64,000 bases of DNA. Source: Diploscapter coronatus. Its lineage: Eukaryota; Nematoda; Chromadorea; Rhabditida; Rhabditidae. The notes under the pieces were generated by a model. It had not been told where the DNA came from. It made no database searches and saw only the letters and a list, made by a program, of their open reading frames with translations. This document shows positions 45,764 through 57,302 of this stretch, piece after piece. The position numbers were made by a program, and so were the translations under genes. Location: the NCBI GenBank assembly GCA_964036155.1, contig OZ038422.1:60659201-60723200 (forward strand), written 5' to 3'. The first letter of the stretch is position 1. Each line of letters starts with the position of its first letter.

Positions 45764-48700
45764 ATGCGCCTAATAATTTGGTTTTGCTGTAGAATACTGT
45801 ACCTGCTTTTCAATTTCCAGTCCGGTAGGTCTATTTTTTAAATTTTAGCCAAAGATTTCGTGCCAAAGGGTCATTTTTACACTTCTTTCACGCCCTTTGT
45901 TTAGTTGAGAAAAACTTCCTTCAACTCCGAAAAAAATTTGAACATCTCAAATGCCGTTATGTTTGCATCCTTAATCATATTAGGAAGGATTTTTATCCAG
46001 GAACCCTTTTTGAAAGAAACGTCTTTTTCTTGTAACATTTCATGCCCTACTTCAAGCTTAATTATTTTAGCAAAAAATTCAGCTCTCTTTCTTTCAATGA
46101 GATGGAAATTTGTTTTTTTGGTTATCACGCTAGCCCCTTCATTGAAGAATAGGGGGCGCTTGAACTTATGAGAATTCTTCACTCTTTTTGGAGCTCCTTT
46201 CAAATTTAAGAATTTCTGGTTTTGACGTAATTTATGCAAAAACACGTCAAATTTTAAAAATTTTCAAGTTTTCGGCTAAAATTTTTGAATATGATAAAGT
46301 TCGACCGGAAATTTGTTGGTCAATGGAAAAATCAATAGAAATCTTGTTTTCTTAACTCGGCGCTAATCCGAGTTTAATTTTCTCGTTACTCATCATCTAT
46401 AATTCTTTTTACTCCACTATTTCCGAGTTTATGTCTAAATCCTAGAAACTGTTTATTCGATTTCTTGGGCTCATTTTTGATTCACCAGAAGCTAAATCGA
46501 AAGAACATTAAGAAAATAGAGACGAGAAATAAAGAAAACCATAAAAAATAGTATGGCAAAAGAAAATCATAATGACAGCTCTATCTGAGTATGTCACAGT
46601 ATCAGATTTCAGTGCGCGAAGATAGCTAAAAAATAAGAGATTTAGAGGGTTGGAAAAGTTCACGCTTGGATTACTGTAAAATAACCTTTCTTTACAAAAA
46701 AAAAAGCTATAAAATGCAAAAAAAAATAGAGCAGCTGATAGTTTTTTATGCAAGAATGCCGCCTTTACAAAAGACAGAAATCATCAGAATATGATCGGAT
46801 TTGAATAATGAAGGATGGGATTAAGGATTTTCTGCGAAGGGGCGAGGAACTGCTTGAACCCAGGAACAATGCAAAGGGGCTCTTTTCGGAATAGGGTTTT
46901 TGGACATCAATCATTTCGCTGGAAACTTGTCGTTTTTAGCATGGTCCATTATAAGGTCATTTTTCATACACAAGAACATGAAAATTGGACTTGATTGAAA
47001 TTTTCGATAAATTTTTAAGAATATATTTAAAGATTTATCTAAAGTTGAACTTTGAAACACCATAAATCTGGAATATCTTAGGATATAGATGATGGAAGAT
47101 TGATAATCCACATCATTCCTAGAATCTAGCAATTCTTAATCTCGAACGAACGTGGATATTCTACGAGAATCGTCTTAGATTGCGCTCTAAAAGGGCTATT
47201 AGTAACTTGTCAAATTTGAAAGAGAATGATAGAGATTGGAATAAAGAAAGAGGAAAGTCCCTTTGGGGATATAAAAGATAAGCCCCATGCCTGACCGGAG
47301 CCTGAAGTCAAATGTCACTAAACTCTCAGGATATGCTCAGGACGAAGCAATAGCAATTATCTCGATATTATGACGTAACTATTGGATATGTTTGGGATGT
47401 CAAACATCCAGAATATTTCGGATATCTACTAACATTTTTAAATCATGGATAGGCATTTTATGAACCTCCAAATTATTTTGATCACACTTATTTTGAATTC
47501 TTTTTATGAAATGCAGTTTTGACATGGTAACTTTGGCTTATGATTCAGGTATTGTTCTGGTTCCTCCAATTTCGCGGACATGTCTCGGGAACTAAGAAGT
47601 CGGAACTACTGCGCCTTTATTTATACTCGTATATTGCTAGAGATTTGGAATATCTGAGAAATAGCGCTGGAAAAGAAAGAAAATACGTTGCGGTAATCAG
47701 TATGCAAATTGGGAGCGTTTTGCTTGGCGTAGTATGAAGTGTACGCATATTCTGAAACCCTGTCAAGTTAGGATATAAGCTTAGAGAGAGAAAGAGAGTA
47801 TATTGGGTTGGATAAATAGAGAATATAACTTGACTGACACTTTGAATGAGTATAACGAAAAGTAGCTAACGACATAGTACGTTAAATTTTTCCTATGGAA
47901 GAAAACTGAATATGCTAATAGGCTAATGCATAACGCTCTATACTTTGGGAGAAGATAAAAAAGTAACTTACAAATTAAATCGAAAACTACTATCAGATAA
48001 TATAAGTAAAACTATTTTAAAAAAGAAAACTAATATGTAGCATTGTATACTCTAAAAATGATGATCTTCAATTTTTTTAATGTAAACATTTTCAGTGCTC
48101 TCAATCGCTCCCGAGATTTTGGCCTGTTTGAAGCAGGAACGAGCAGCCTCTGAGAATCCGACGTCCAATGTCGTGACAGTTACTTCGCAACAACCTGCCT
48201 ACCTTCATTGCATGGTGCCTCAGTCCACTAATCATATGGTGTGTCAATTTTAATTTTGCCATTTTTATCATATACACACTAAATCAGTGGTTATGCTCAT
48301 TCTGTTCAATTAATCGAGAATCACTACTCTTCAATCTTTGAAATTCTTTTCCTTGCTTCTCTCTATTTGATATCTCATTTTTTATTCTGATTTGACGAGT
48401 CGAGTGGTGATGGTTTGGGGGCTTCTGAATAATGCATAGATCGAATTGCAACCGGTAATGACATGGTTAGGGAGAATTTAATAGAGAAAGAAAGATTGAG
48501 ACATATAGTATGGGATATTATGAGATTCAGAGATACAGCAAAGGGATAGGCTTTTGATGATGAAATAAAGGGTCCACTAACCTTTAACCCAAACCTATTG
48601 GGGAAGTCCATAGAAGGGTTAAGGCACCTGCACTAATGAATTGGCCAAATTATTGAGTAAGGAGGAGGAAGCGAGGCAGGTAGATTGACAAGTCAAGTCA

Positions 48701-51631
48701 GCCGAGAGATCAAGAGTAGCGGGATGAAAGATTAGCGGGATTTAGAAGGATTAAGGCAAATCTAAAGAAATGTTGGGTTTTTGCCGAGGTAATCTTCAAT
48801 TTAAAGCTGGGTTTTTGAAGTTGTAACATTTGAAGATAATTGTCTTGCAAGAATAGAGATTTTTGAGACTGGAAACTTTCGGATTAACCTTCGAAGTTTG
48901 GTTAGTAACAATAAGTAAAGAAATGAAGTAATCACTTGAGATCGATATTTATAAAGGTAGATAGATATTTTTAGTCTAAATATTTTGGATTATAAATTTT
49001 AGTTTAAATAGCAACAATTCGAAAGTATGAATGAGATCGACATTTTTAATCATAGGATATGTACTCGCTCTTTCTGACTCGATTGGCATACACTCACGAA
49101 TTAGCATATTACAATGAATCGAATACGAATGCGCACTCCTTACCTAGCAATTAATGAAGGTTAATTCGAAGGTACACACATTCACATCGCATAAAAGTGG
49201 AATATTCCAAGGGATTTTACGCAACCCATAACGTTGACAAAGGGGATTTGAGTAAATCAGGAAATTCTTATGGATGGAACATTTGTAGTGAATTCTATAA
49301 ATTCTATAACTTGTATACTTTATAAATCATAAATAAACCAAGAAATTTCACCAAATATGACAATAGAAATTGAACACTTTACAACTTTATAGCTTCTAAA
49401 AGTTGTATTTCATGCATAGAAGCATTTATATAAATTTCAGATTGAAAGATATATGCATTTTTCGATTTATGTAAAAATTTTAGGTAGCCTGGACGCGAGC
49501 TTCTGATCAAGCTATTTTAACCGCCGGCATGCAATCGTTTTCCGCCGATCCGAGGTGGCAGGTTTCAAAGAAAGGCGACGATTGGATACTCATTTTGAGG
49601 TGGCTTTTGAACATTTTATTATTACTTCTTTAGAAATATTATAATCTTTGAAGTCTGTTGTGTAAAATAGCAAAAATATTTTGACATAGTCCGAATTAAG
49701 AGGATTGTGTTGAATTTTGATGAGCTTCTTCCTTTGCGTGTCGCGGCTCGCTTCTCTTTATTTGTTGATTTGTATTGACAAAAAGGCTTTCGGCTCAAAT
49801 TGGGTCGGGTGGAGGGTATGTTAATTTCGAAATACTAGAGGGATTTGAAATGTTAGATAAACTATTTTAATCAGGACTTAGAAATTTCTAATCGCGAATT
49901 CAAATCTAAAAATCCTGACTCGTTTAAAAAATTCAAATTCTGAGAAAGTAAGATTTGAACGAAGAAATAGAGCATGATTCTGAGAGATTCAAAGAAGGGC
50001 GGATACAATCGAGTTCAAGAGAATAGAGGAGTCGCAGAAAATTATAGAGAAAACGAGATTAGCCGAAATGGCGTGTGATTTGAGAGACGAGAGAGAAGCA
50101 GAAATTCGAAATAAGTCGCCCCCACAACAAGCCTATTATCCCATTGAGAAAACGAGGCGGTTTCGGTTGTTCGAGTGGGATATTTGAAAATATCCGTTAA
50201 ATCGGTGAATCTGAGGATTTTAGAGGGTTTAAATCTGGAAAATTGTGATTTTCTAAAAAAAAAATCAATAAGTTCTTTGGATTAAAACATTCGAATACAT
50301 ATTTTCTCCAAACCATTTCTGATCACAAATAGTGAAGAAAATAGGTTGAAGTTAAAGAGAACTGCGTATTCTTTAAAATTCAAATATTTTGTTTTTCAGG
50401 AGGGCAGAAGTTTCCGACACCGGTTGCTATTTCTGCGATATCAATACGGATACGGAAAATACGCTGTATGCGGTATATCTGCAGGTTCAAGGTTAGTATT
50501 TTCTGTCATGCTTAGTTGTTTAGTCACCCGCTTTATCTCGATACAAACTCGTTTTTTCGCAAGACTGACTTGTGAAATCGAGCTTGATATTGCTCTTTCA
50601 CACCAAAAGTCCTCTTTTTATTGCAATTCAAGGGTGACAACAATTTGGCAATAAACGTTGAAAAAATGCAGCGCGTAAAATTTGTTGAATAAAGCTTTTT
50701 TCAGAACCACCAACTAGCCCGAATCACGGACAAAGTGAGTTTTTTCTTTTATAAATCTAGATTTAGCATAACAAAATAATCATTTAAAGCTGTCAAATTC
50801 AGGCACGTTATTTATTCTCGTTCAGATTAGAACAAATGTTCATTCCAGAAAATAAAGTAATAAACTAGAAGAACTTCCAGAGAAACAACCCAAGCTAATG
50901 GCGAACATGGCCGGAGATGAAGTACTTCTGAATTGCACGATATACGACGATCCTGAAGAGATCAAAATTGACGATAACTCGATTGAAACGAACCCGAGGC
51001 ATCGAAAGAAGACGGACAGGGAAGTCATCTGGACGAGGGATGGACAGTTGATTGACCTGAATAATACTGCTAGTGAGTAATTACTAAATTAGGTTGAAAT
51101 TTTACCTTCCAAAATACTCAAATTTTGCGTCCGTCTTCTGTATCGGAATTCAAATTTCAAAGATCCGCGGATGAAATTTTGAATGGCGAAATTATTTCAA
51201 AATTGAATCATTCATGAAGACCTTCGCATTACTTCTAATCTGATATAAAATGAGTTTTTTTCAGAATACGTCTGGAAAGTGAAGCGATGGACGGGCGTGG
51301 CTGAGCATATCGTCCGAATTCGGAGCGCAACTATGGACGACGACGGCGATTATGCCTGCGAACGAGGCCACATACGCGCCAGTCAAATTGTTCATATCAA
51401 TCGTGAGTTTCTTTATTTTTATATTTTGGGTCTAGGACGATTTGTGACGAAATTTAGCGGGTAATATCTGGAAATTTTGGTATGAATCGCGCCAGATCCT
51501 ATTTTTTACCAATTTTAACCAATTCAGGTTCAGAAGCTCAAAAACGCAATGTCGCTTGGAATAACGCATCAAAGTCATATGTGATATCTACATTTCTTTA
51601 CATTTTACTATCGTTTGTGTCTCTTAGGTGA
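45764..51631 (+). CDS. zig-8: Two-immunoglobulin-domain cell-surface protein, ZIG-8/Dpr type
   Basis: A neuronal adhesion protein of the Dpr/DIP group. ZIG-8 is the Dpr-like member in C. elegans and partners RIG-5. Exons 45764-45824, 48096-48238, 49484-49599, 50400-50491, 50705-50734, 50881-51072, 51265-51402 and 51528-51631 give 291 residues in phase. The first exon encodes a hydrophobic leader (MRLIIWFCCRILYLLFNF). Ig1 has AYLHC, VAWTRASDQAILTAGMQSFS, DPRWQV and the DTGCYFC strand, the Dpr-type pattern. Ig2 has KLMANMAGDEVLLNCTI, VIWTRDGQLIDLNN and DDDGDYACERG. The C-terminus is a hydrophobic run (VISTFLYILLSFVSLR), a GPI signal or membrane anchor. Introns 1 and 2 are 2.3 and 1.2 kb, far longer than others here, and exon 5 is only 30 bases. 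Confidence 0.9.
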
Positions 51632-52975
51632 TATTACATTTTAATAACTTAGGATTTGTAAATTTTAATACAATAATCGTACGGGTTTTTATTTATTTCG
51701 ATGATTTTTCATCTAACTAATTTGATACATTCTTCAGCATATTCATTTTTATTTGGAACATATGCAGCTCTCTTTCAAACCTATAAATGATGATCTCTTC
51801 AAACATTGAATTCCGACTTATCAAGTTAATGTAGAAGTTCACGATATCAACTTTTCAATAAAAAAATTATCTCTACTATATAAGAATGTAGTAACCCTTT
51901 TTTGTTTAAATTTCAATTTTAAAAATATTATACATATTGAGATCTTTTTAGAATAATTTATTCAGCATGCAATGAAATCATACATTATGATTACAAAGAT
52001 ATAAATTGAAATGATTACGATTATTCATTTTAATTCCAGATAAATAAGTGACTTTCTCCAAAAATCTAGTGGTTCATCATATGGCACATAAAGATGACGT
52101 GTTATTTTGCAATTATAGATATTCACGCCAATGAGTATAATTCGACAAGTATACTTGCCACTAGCTTTGAAATCCAAATGAACCTGCACTTTTTTTACTT
52201 TTTCAAACGTTCCAGAAGTCGTAGGGTGTGGTAGAATCTTATTGTCCCATGGTGTTCTGAAAAGACCCGCATCAAAGTAAATATAATCTTTGAAATTTAC
52301 GGTGGAATGATCATTGTCAAATTACAAACTCCTTCCAGTTCAGCTGGATAAATTAGATACGAGTTTAGGCCACACTTAAGTTCACTGAGATTTAGGTGAA
52401 TAAAAATTGCTCCTCTGTTACTTTGCTTCTGAAAGATAAAATATAATTTTGACAATATATGCAGGGTAAGCCATAATTATAGCTCTACCAAAATGGACAT
52501 CCAAAGTGTCTAAATTTATGCAAACTTGCAAAATAAGATAAGAGTAAACATAAACTTTGAAATCCGTTTTCTCTTAATCAAGAAAAATTTACAAGCATAG
52601 CACATCGATTACTGTGCAATTTAAATTGATGTACGTTTTACAGACGAGGCTATGATTATGAGCCACCCTGTATTATTGAAAAATACCCATTCATGATATT
52701 TAACCGGTTGGTCACCATTCCAAGAAGAGTTGTTTTTCGAATTCGAAGACGTAGGCATCGCACTGTCATCTTGATTTTGTTGAAATTGATTGTCTACATT
52801 TATTGATTTATACTATTATAACTTCTTTTTGAAAGCAATTATCATTAGCTACCTTGAAAGAAAAAAGTTGAATGGATATTATAACACTTATTTCATAATT
52901 AATGACATTTATTTATCAGAAAAATCTATTATGCTATGCATCAAGTTACAATTTTCAAATAATTTAAAATTTTTA
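51632..52975. other. Convergent intergenic region with a Helitron-like end
   Basis: Between the ZIG-8-like gene (+) and the Hsp70-related gene (-). At 51870 the sequence TCTCTACTATATAA, preceded by A, matches the left ends of the elements at 9811 and 58266. No matching right end was found. The rest is AT-rich and without a supportable gene. Confidence 0.4.
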
Positions 52976-55900
52976 TCAAAAAATTGTACAAGTACAATTA
53001 CACAAACCGGTATCCATTGGGTTGGAAGAGGTTGAGTTAGTATGTTTCCTATCGAATTCCTTGTTTTCCACCGTCAGAGCTGATGGCATTGGATTCTGAT
53101 CTTGAGAATTATTATCGATTTCGCTATTTAAAGACAAGCAGGTGGTAGGCGATTGTATCTTATCATGGGGAATATGTTTAAGGCTTTGAGATTGTGAAAC
53201 GCTATCAACAACATTTGCTTTTCTCTCTTTATATCCCATTTGATCAGTATTTCTTGGTGACGACTGACTATGTTCTTGAATTTCCGACTTCGTTGGACCT
53301 GCTCCTTCAGTTTTGGGAAGGATATGAGCACCTGACGGCGGTAAAAACTGCACATTTTGATCATTACTAGGTGGTTTAGATGCATTAGGACGAATGGTTA
53401 AAGAAAGTCTGTACGTTGAGCCAGTAGATTCAGATGTATTTTCAAGATTCGAAGAAATTGTTTTGTCACAATGCTCCTTTGAATGTCCATCCGGATGGTG
53501 AGATTTGGCGTCTTCCAATATTGGTGTATTTATTATATCAGATCGTTGTTCACTTTGATCGCTTGTGGAGACATTTTCATTTGATCCTTGGGGGCTACTA
53601 TTTATTCGAATATTTTCTGATTCTTCGGCTTCTTTGTTTTGCATACCATCTAAAACATCAGAACCTAACTTTTCGTTTCTGTTCTTTTTATCTCGAGAAT
53701 CGGATGAACAACTATCAGTCGGTGAAACTGACTGATTGTGAGGTTGTTCAGGCTGCGAATATGGATTGTTAGGATGTTCAGATCGATTATCTTGAGATGC
53801 ATCAGGATTCTGAATAATAGATTCTTTTTCAGGATTATACTGATGATCTTTATCACTACCTCTGATAATTTATCGTCTTTAACGTATATTTTATTCGGAG
53901 TGCGAGAAATGAGGATATCATTAGCTGGAGCCGACACTGCTGCATCTTGAGCTGGCAATTCTCCATCTGCATCTACATTTTGAGCTGGAGTTTCATCTGT
54001 ATTTTGAGTTGGAGCTGGTGTTGGTGGTGGATTACGTCGCTCTTCTTCCTCTTTTTCTTTTCCTTGGATAATTTTGATGACTCGCTCGTAATCGATAGGT
54101 TCATTAGCCATGGTAACAGTTCTGCTAACAATTGCAGCTGCACCGATGGCTGCTACCTTGAAATAACTCATTTGCCATCATAAGACTAAACTTTAAATCG
54201 TACAAACCTCATCGACATTCAAGAAATTGCAAATAGTAGAATCTCTGAAAGCTTCGGAGAGACCTTCGAAAATCAGTGGAATCCTGGTGCTTCCACCAGC
54301 CAATAGAACAAATTTTGGCTTGATTTCTAAGATAAGAGAAAAGGGAATATGAATTTAATGAAGAACAAACTTTCATAAACTTTTCCAACTTCTTCAATAA
54401 TTGGGTAAACTTTATCACGATAGTATTCTATAATTTCATCCTTTTTAATAACTTCAGCCAAATCGCAATCCTCATCACCATTTCTGTATAATGAATCGAT
54501 ATCTGGAATGTTTAAATTCAAATCTTTTCCATCTTGAAGACCCAAAGCTCACCGATTCGTGTATGAGGTGCAAATGATAAAGCACACTTCATCTTTTCGC
54601 AGGCGATTTTCAAACGACGTTCTGCTCGCTCTGGTAAGTTTGGTGTTGATCCTCCATTCTAAAATAATAGATCAGCATCATTCAATATTAAGAGGGAATC
54701 TCAGGGAGTTCTCTCTTAAATATGGCTCTACCTGCTGAGTAAGCTTTTTCATCATCTCTTCAAAAATGAGTCTATCGATGTTATCGCCAGCAAAGTTTTC
54801 AACAATTGATTCAACTCCAGAAATTTGAGCTATAGTCAAGTCAGTCCAATTAGCTTTCTAAATTTACATGAATTATTAAGAAATTCACATGAATGCTACC
54901 TCTTCCTGGGCCTTTTCCTGGATAAAATATGCCGCGACTTGCAAGTATCCTGCCCCCATGCAGAAAACGAGCGCTACTTCGCTTTTCGAGTGAAGATTTA
55001 ATCGAGGAGCATACGCTGCCGCGACAGCAACTGGTTCATCAATTAGCTCGATTTTAATACTATCCCATGGCGTTCTTTTGTCAAAGTTATCTTGTAGTTC
55101 CGTTTGATTCTCGGACCCTTGTTGTCGTTGTGAACTTTCATCATGATCACTCCTACTTTTCTTTGTTTCAGGTTGGCCCTAAACACAGTGAAGCCTGATA
55201 GTGTTAACTTTAAAGGAAAATACTTACTTCTGGTTGATCTTGCGTAGCAGTCGAAGAAGGCATTGAAGCAATAATATGGTTCACTGCATTTCTTGCACAA
55301 TATTCAACGAAAGTTTTGCAATTCTGTTCTGATTCTATTGGAACAGTAATTGCTATAGTTGTAGGACGCTGTAATTGATTACTCTAAATAATTTATCATA
55401 ATCGAGATAAATGCATACCTGAAGATCCTTATAGGCTGTAGTGAAAAGTGGCTCGAGCAATTTTGTAAATATTTCTTTAGCATCGACAACAGATTTTTGT
55501 TTATCTTGATCTATCATATCGAATGTTGCAGTTGCTGAGCAATTTTATCTTTTTATAAGTTCACCAAATTCACACTAACTATCATCGGGTAAGTTTTCAG
55601 ATCGTTTGAAAAAGTATTGCTTCTTATCTTGCACTCGATTAATTTCACCATTTGTCTTTCCCAAAAGCCATCGAATATCTACAAAAATTGCTTGCAAAAA
55701 TCTTGTTGGAATTTAAAAATAACCGTAAATCACATTCTGCAAACAAACAGCATAGTTTTCAGCCATTTTACCGACAAACCATTCATTTTGCTCCGACAGA
55801 GCGACGTATGACGGGACAGATCGATTCGCTTCTGAAACTTCCTTGGTTAGTTCGGAGATTTGGCTGTAAATTACCATGCTCGACGATCTGAATGTACTTG

Positions 55901-57043
55901 TCCTTGCAAATAGAAATCCTACATTTCGACGTGCCAATATCGATAGCGATTGCATCACGAATATTCGGATTTTCGCTGGTTTCATTCGTGTTCGCTTCGA
56001 CGAGAGGATTGTTCGGAATTAGACTCGGAATTGGATCCGCAGTTACTTTGGCTATCTAGAAACCGCATGACATATTTTAAAAATCTCCAAAAGGCAGCTT
56101 GTAAATCGCACGACATGCGAAATAGTGTGAGAAAAGAAATTCTATCAGCCAATACTCTACACTAATAATACACTATTTCATGTCTTGAGGTCTTGATGTC
56201 GTGGGGTTTTCGAGTAACCTCAAAACATCATTTTTATTAGAGAACTAAATGTGACTACCTTTCCAGATGATAAAAAATAATACAGCATAAGGTAAAACGT
56301 AATCAACCTTACATAATAACTTACCGATTGAGAAGTTGATCTTTTTTTCATAGCTTCTTGAATTGGAAGTTCTTTGAACTCGACTTTTTCACTATTCATC
56401 ATCCATTTATCAAAAGGTTGAGAAGTTGATTCCTTTTTCATGGTTTCCTGAATTGGAGGCTCCTTGAATTCGATTTCTTCACCCTTCATCCATTTGTCGA
56501 AAGCATCCGGGTTATTCAACATTGGCTTCATGCTCGTTATGATTCGAGCAAATTCTTCTAAACTCATGAAATAGTGCTGTTTCAGGTGTATTTGTATTTG
56601 CATTACCTAAATCGGTATATTTCTCAAACATTGCAGTGATAATTTTCTTAATATCATCATTCTGAGAATCGTAGAAATCTGGCATCTAAAATTTCGTCAG
56701 CATTTCTTATTGATTAAAATGCTTCTTGGTTTACTCTCGATCGGTCCATTAGAAAACGCCATTTTCTGTATTCCACTCGTGCTTCTTTAGGCATGTCTTT
56801 CGAAATCAAATTGATGCTGTCGATTTTGTTTTCAATCGATAAATTTTCATTATTCCAAAGTCCTTTGATCATATTCTTCTGGGGAGTATTCAACATTTCA
56901 ACAAATGATGGTAGTTGCTAAAATTTTCTGATAAAATGCCATAATTTAAAAGAAAACAATTCGTTACAGGAAATTTAATTTGAATTTCAACTTACGGGTT
57001 CGGAAAGAGAATTTGTAGAAGTTTCCATAGGTTTACCACTCAT
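52976..57043 (-). CDS. Divergent Hsp70-related protein: nucleotide-binding domain only, long tails, CaaX-type end
   Basis: Exons in transcript order: 56996-57043, 56735-56917, 56607-56685, 56325-56557, 55875-56055, 55724-55831, 55580-55678, 55419-55534, 55228-55368, 54900-55178, 54732-54857, 54553-54658, 54371-54502, 54208-54326, 53884-54156 and 52976-53839; 1028 residues, all phases consistent. Residues 17-103 are helical (LPSFVEMLNTPQ, then MPKEARVEYRKW), distantly like nematode SXP/RAL-2 (DUF148) domains. Residues 123-181 are a tandem repeat starting FDKW. The Hsp70 fold spans about 214-665: AIDIGTSKCRI, EANRSVPSYVAL, LIDEPVAVAAAYA, ERRLKIACEKMKCALSF, LLAGGSTRIPLIF and VAAIGAAAIV. No peptide-binding domain follows. 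Instead there is a Pro-, Ser-, Asn- and Gln-rich tail ending CNCTCTIF. Several catalytic motifs are degenerate (see findings). No signal peptide or KDEL is seen. Function unknown; it may be a pseudo-chaperone or scaffold. Confidence 0.8.
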
Positions 57044-57230
57044 ATTGACTGAATTTGGTTGATTTCGAATTCAATCAATGCCTATCAACGATTTCTTCGT
57101 ATGTTTTAAAACAAGCTAATATTAGTCAGTAAGACAAATGCTAGGAAAGATTATACGTATGTAGGACGGTGGACTAGCGGTACCTCGATTGGGTCCGCTG
57201 AGAGTGACTATTTTATGCATACTCATACCT

Positions 57231-57302
57231 CTCACAGTCAAGATTCGAACCCCATCCCTCACCTCTCCGGAATGCGCTACTCTATCACTACACTATGTGA
57301 GC
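57231..57302 (-). other. tRNA-like sequence, likely tRNA pseudogene or SINE head
   Basis: On the minus strand, 72 bases run from GCTCACATAGTGTAGTGATA to TGTGAG. The ends pair as an acceptor stem (CTCACA with TGTGAG). There is a box A-like TAGTGTAGTGATAG and a perfect box B GGTTCGAATC at normal spacing. The D, anticodon and T stems pair poorly, so a working tRNA is unlikely. The anticodon cannot be assigned. A tRNA-derived pseudogene or SINE is the best reading. Confidence 0.45.

Noticed and set aside
52976..54171. Frameshift or pseudogene in the Hsp70-related gene
   Set aside because: The apparent frame changes are explained by short introns of 43-50 nt with GT...CAG or GT...TAG ends (for example 53840-53883 and 55832-55874) that restore phase and Hsp70 similarity.
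57231..57302. Functional tRNA gene
   Set aside because: Box A and box B are good, but the D, anticodon and T stems contain several mismatches and no reliable anticodon loop can be placed. Kept only as a tRNA-like sequence.
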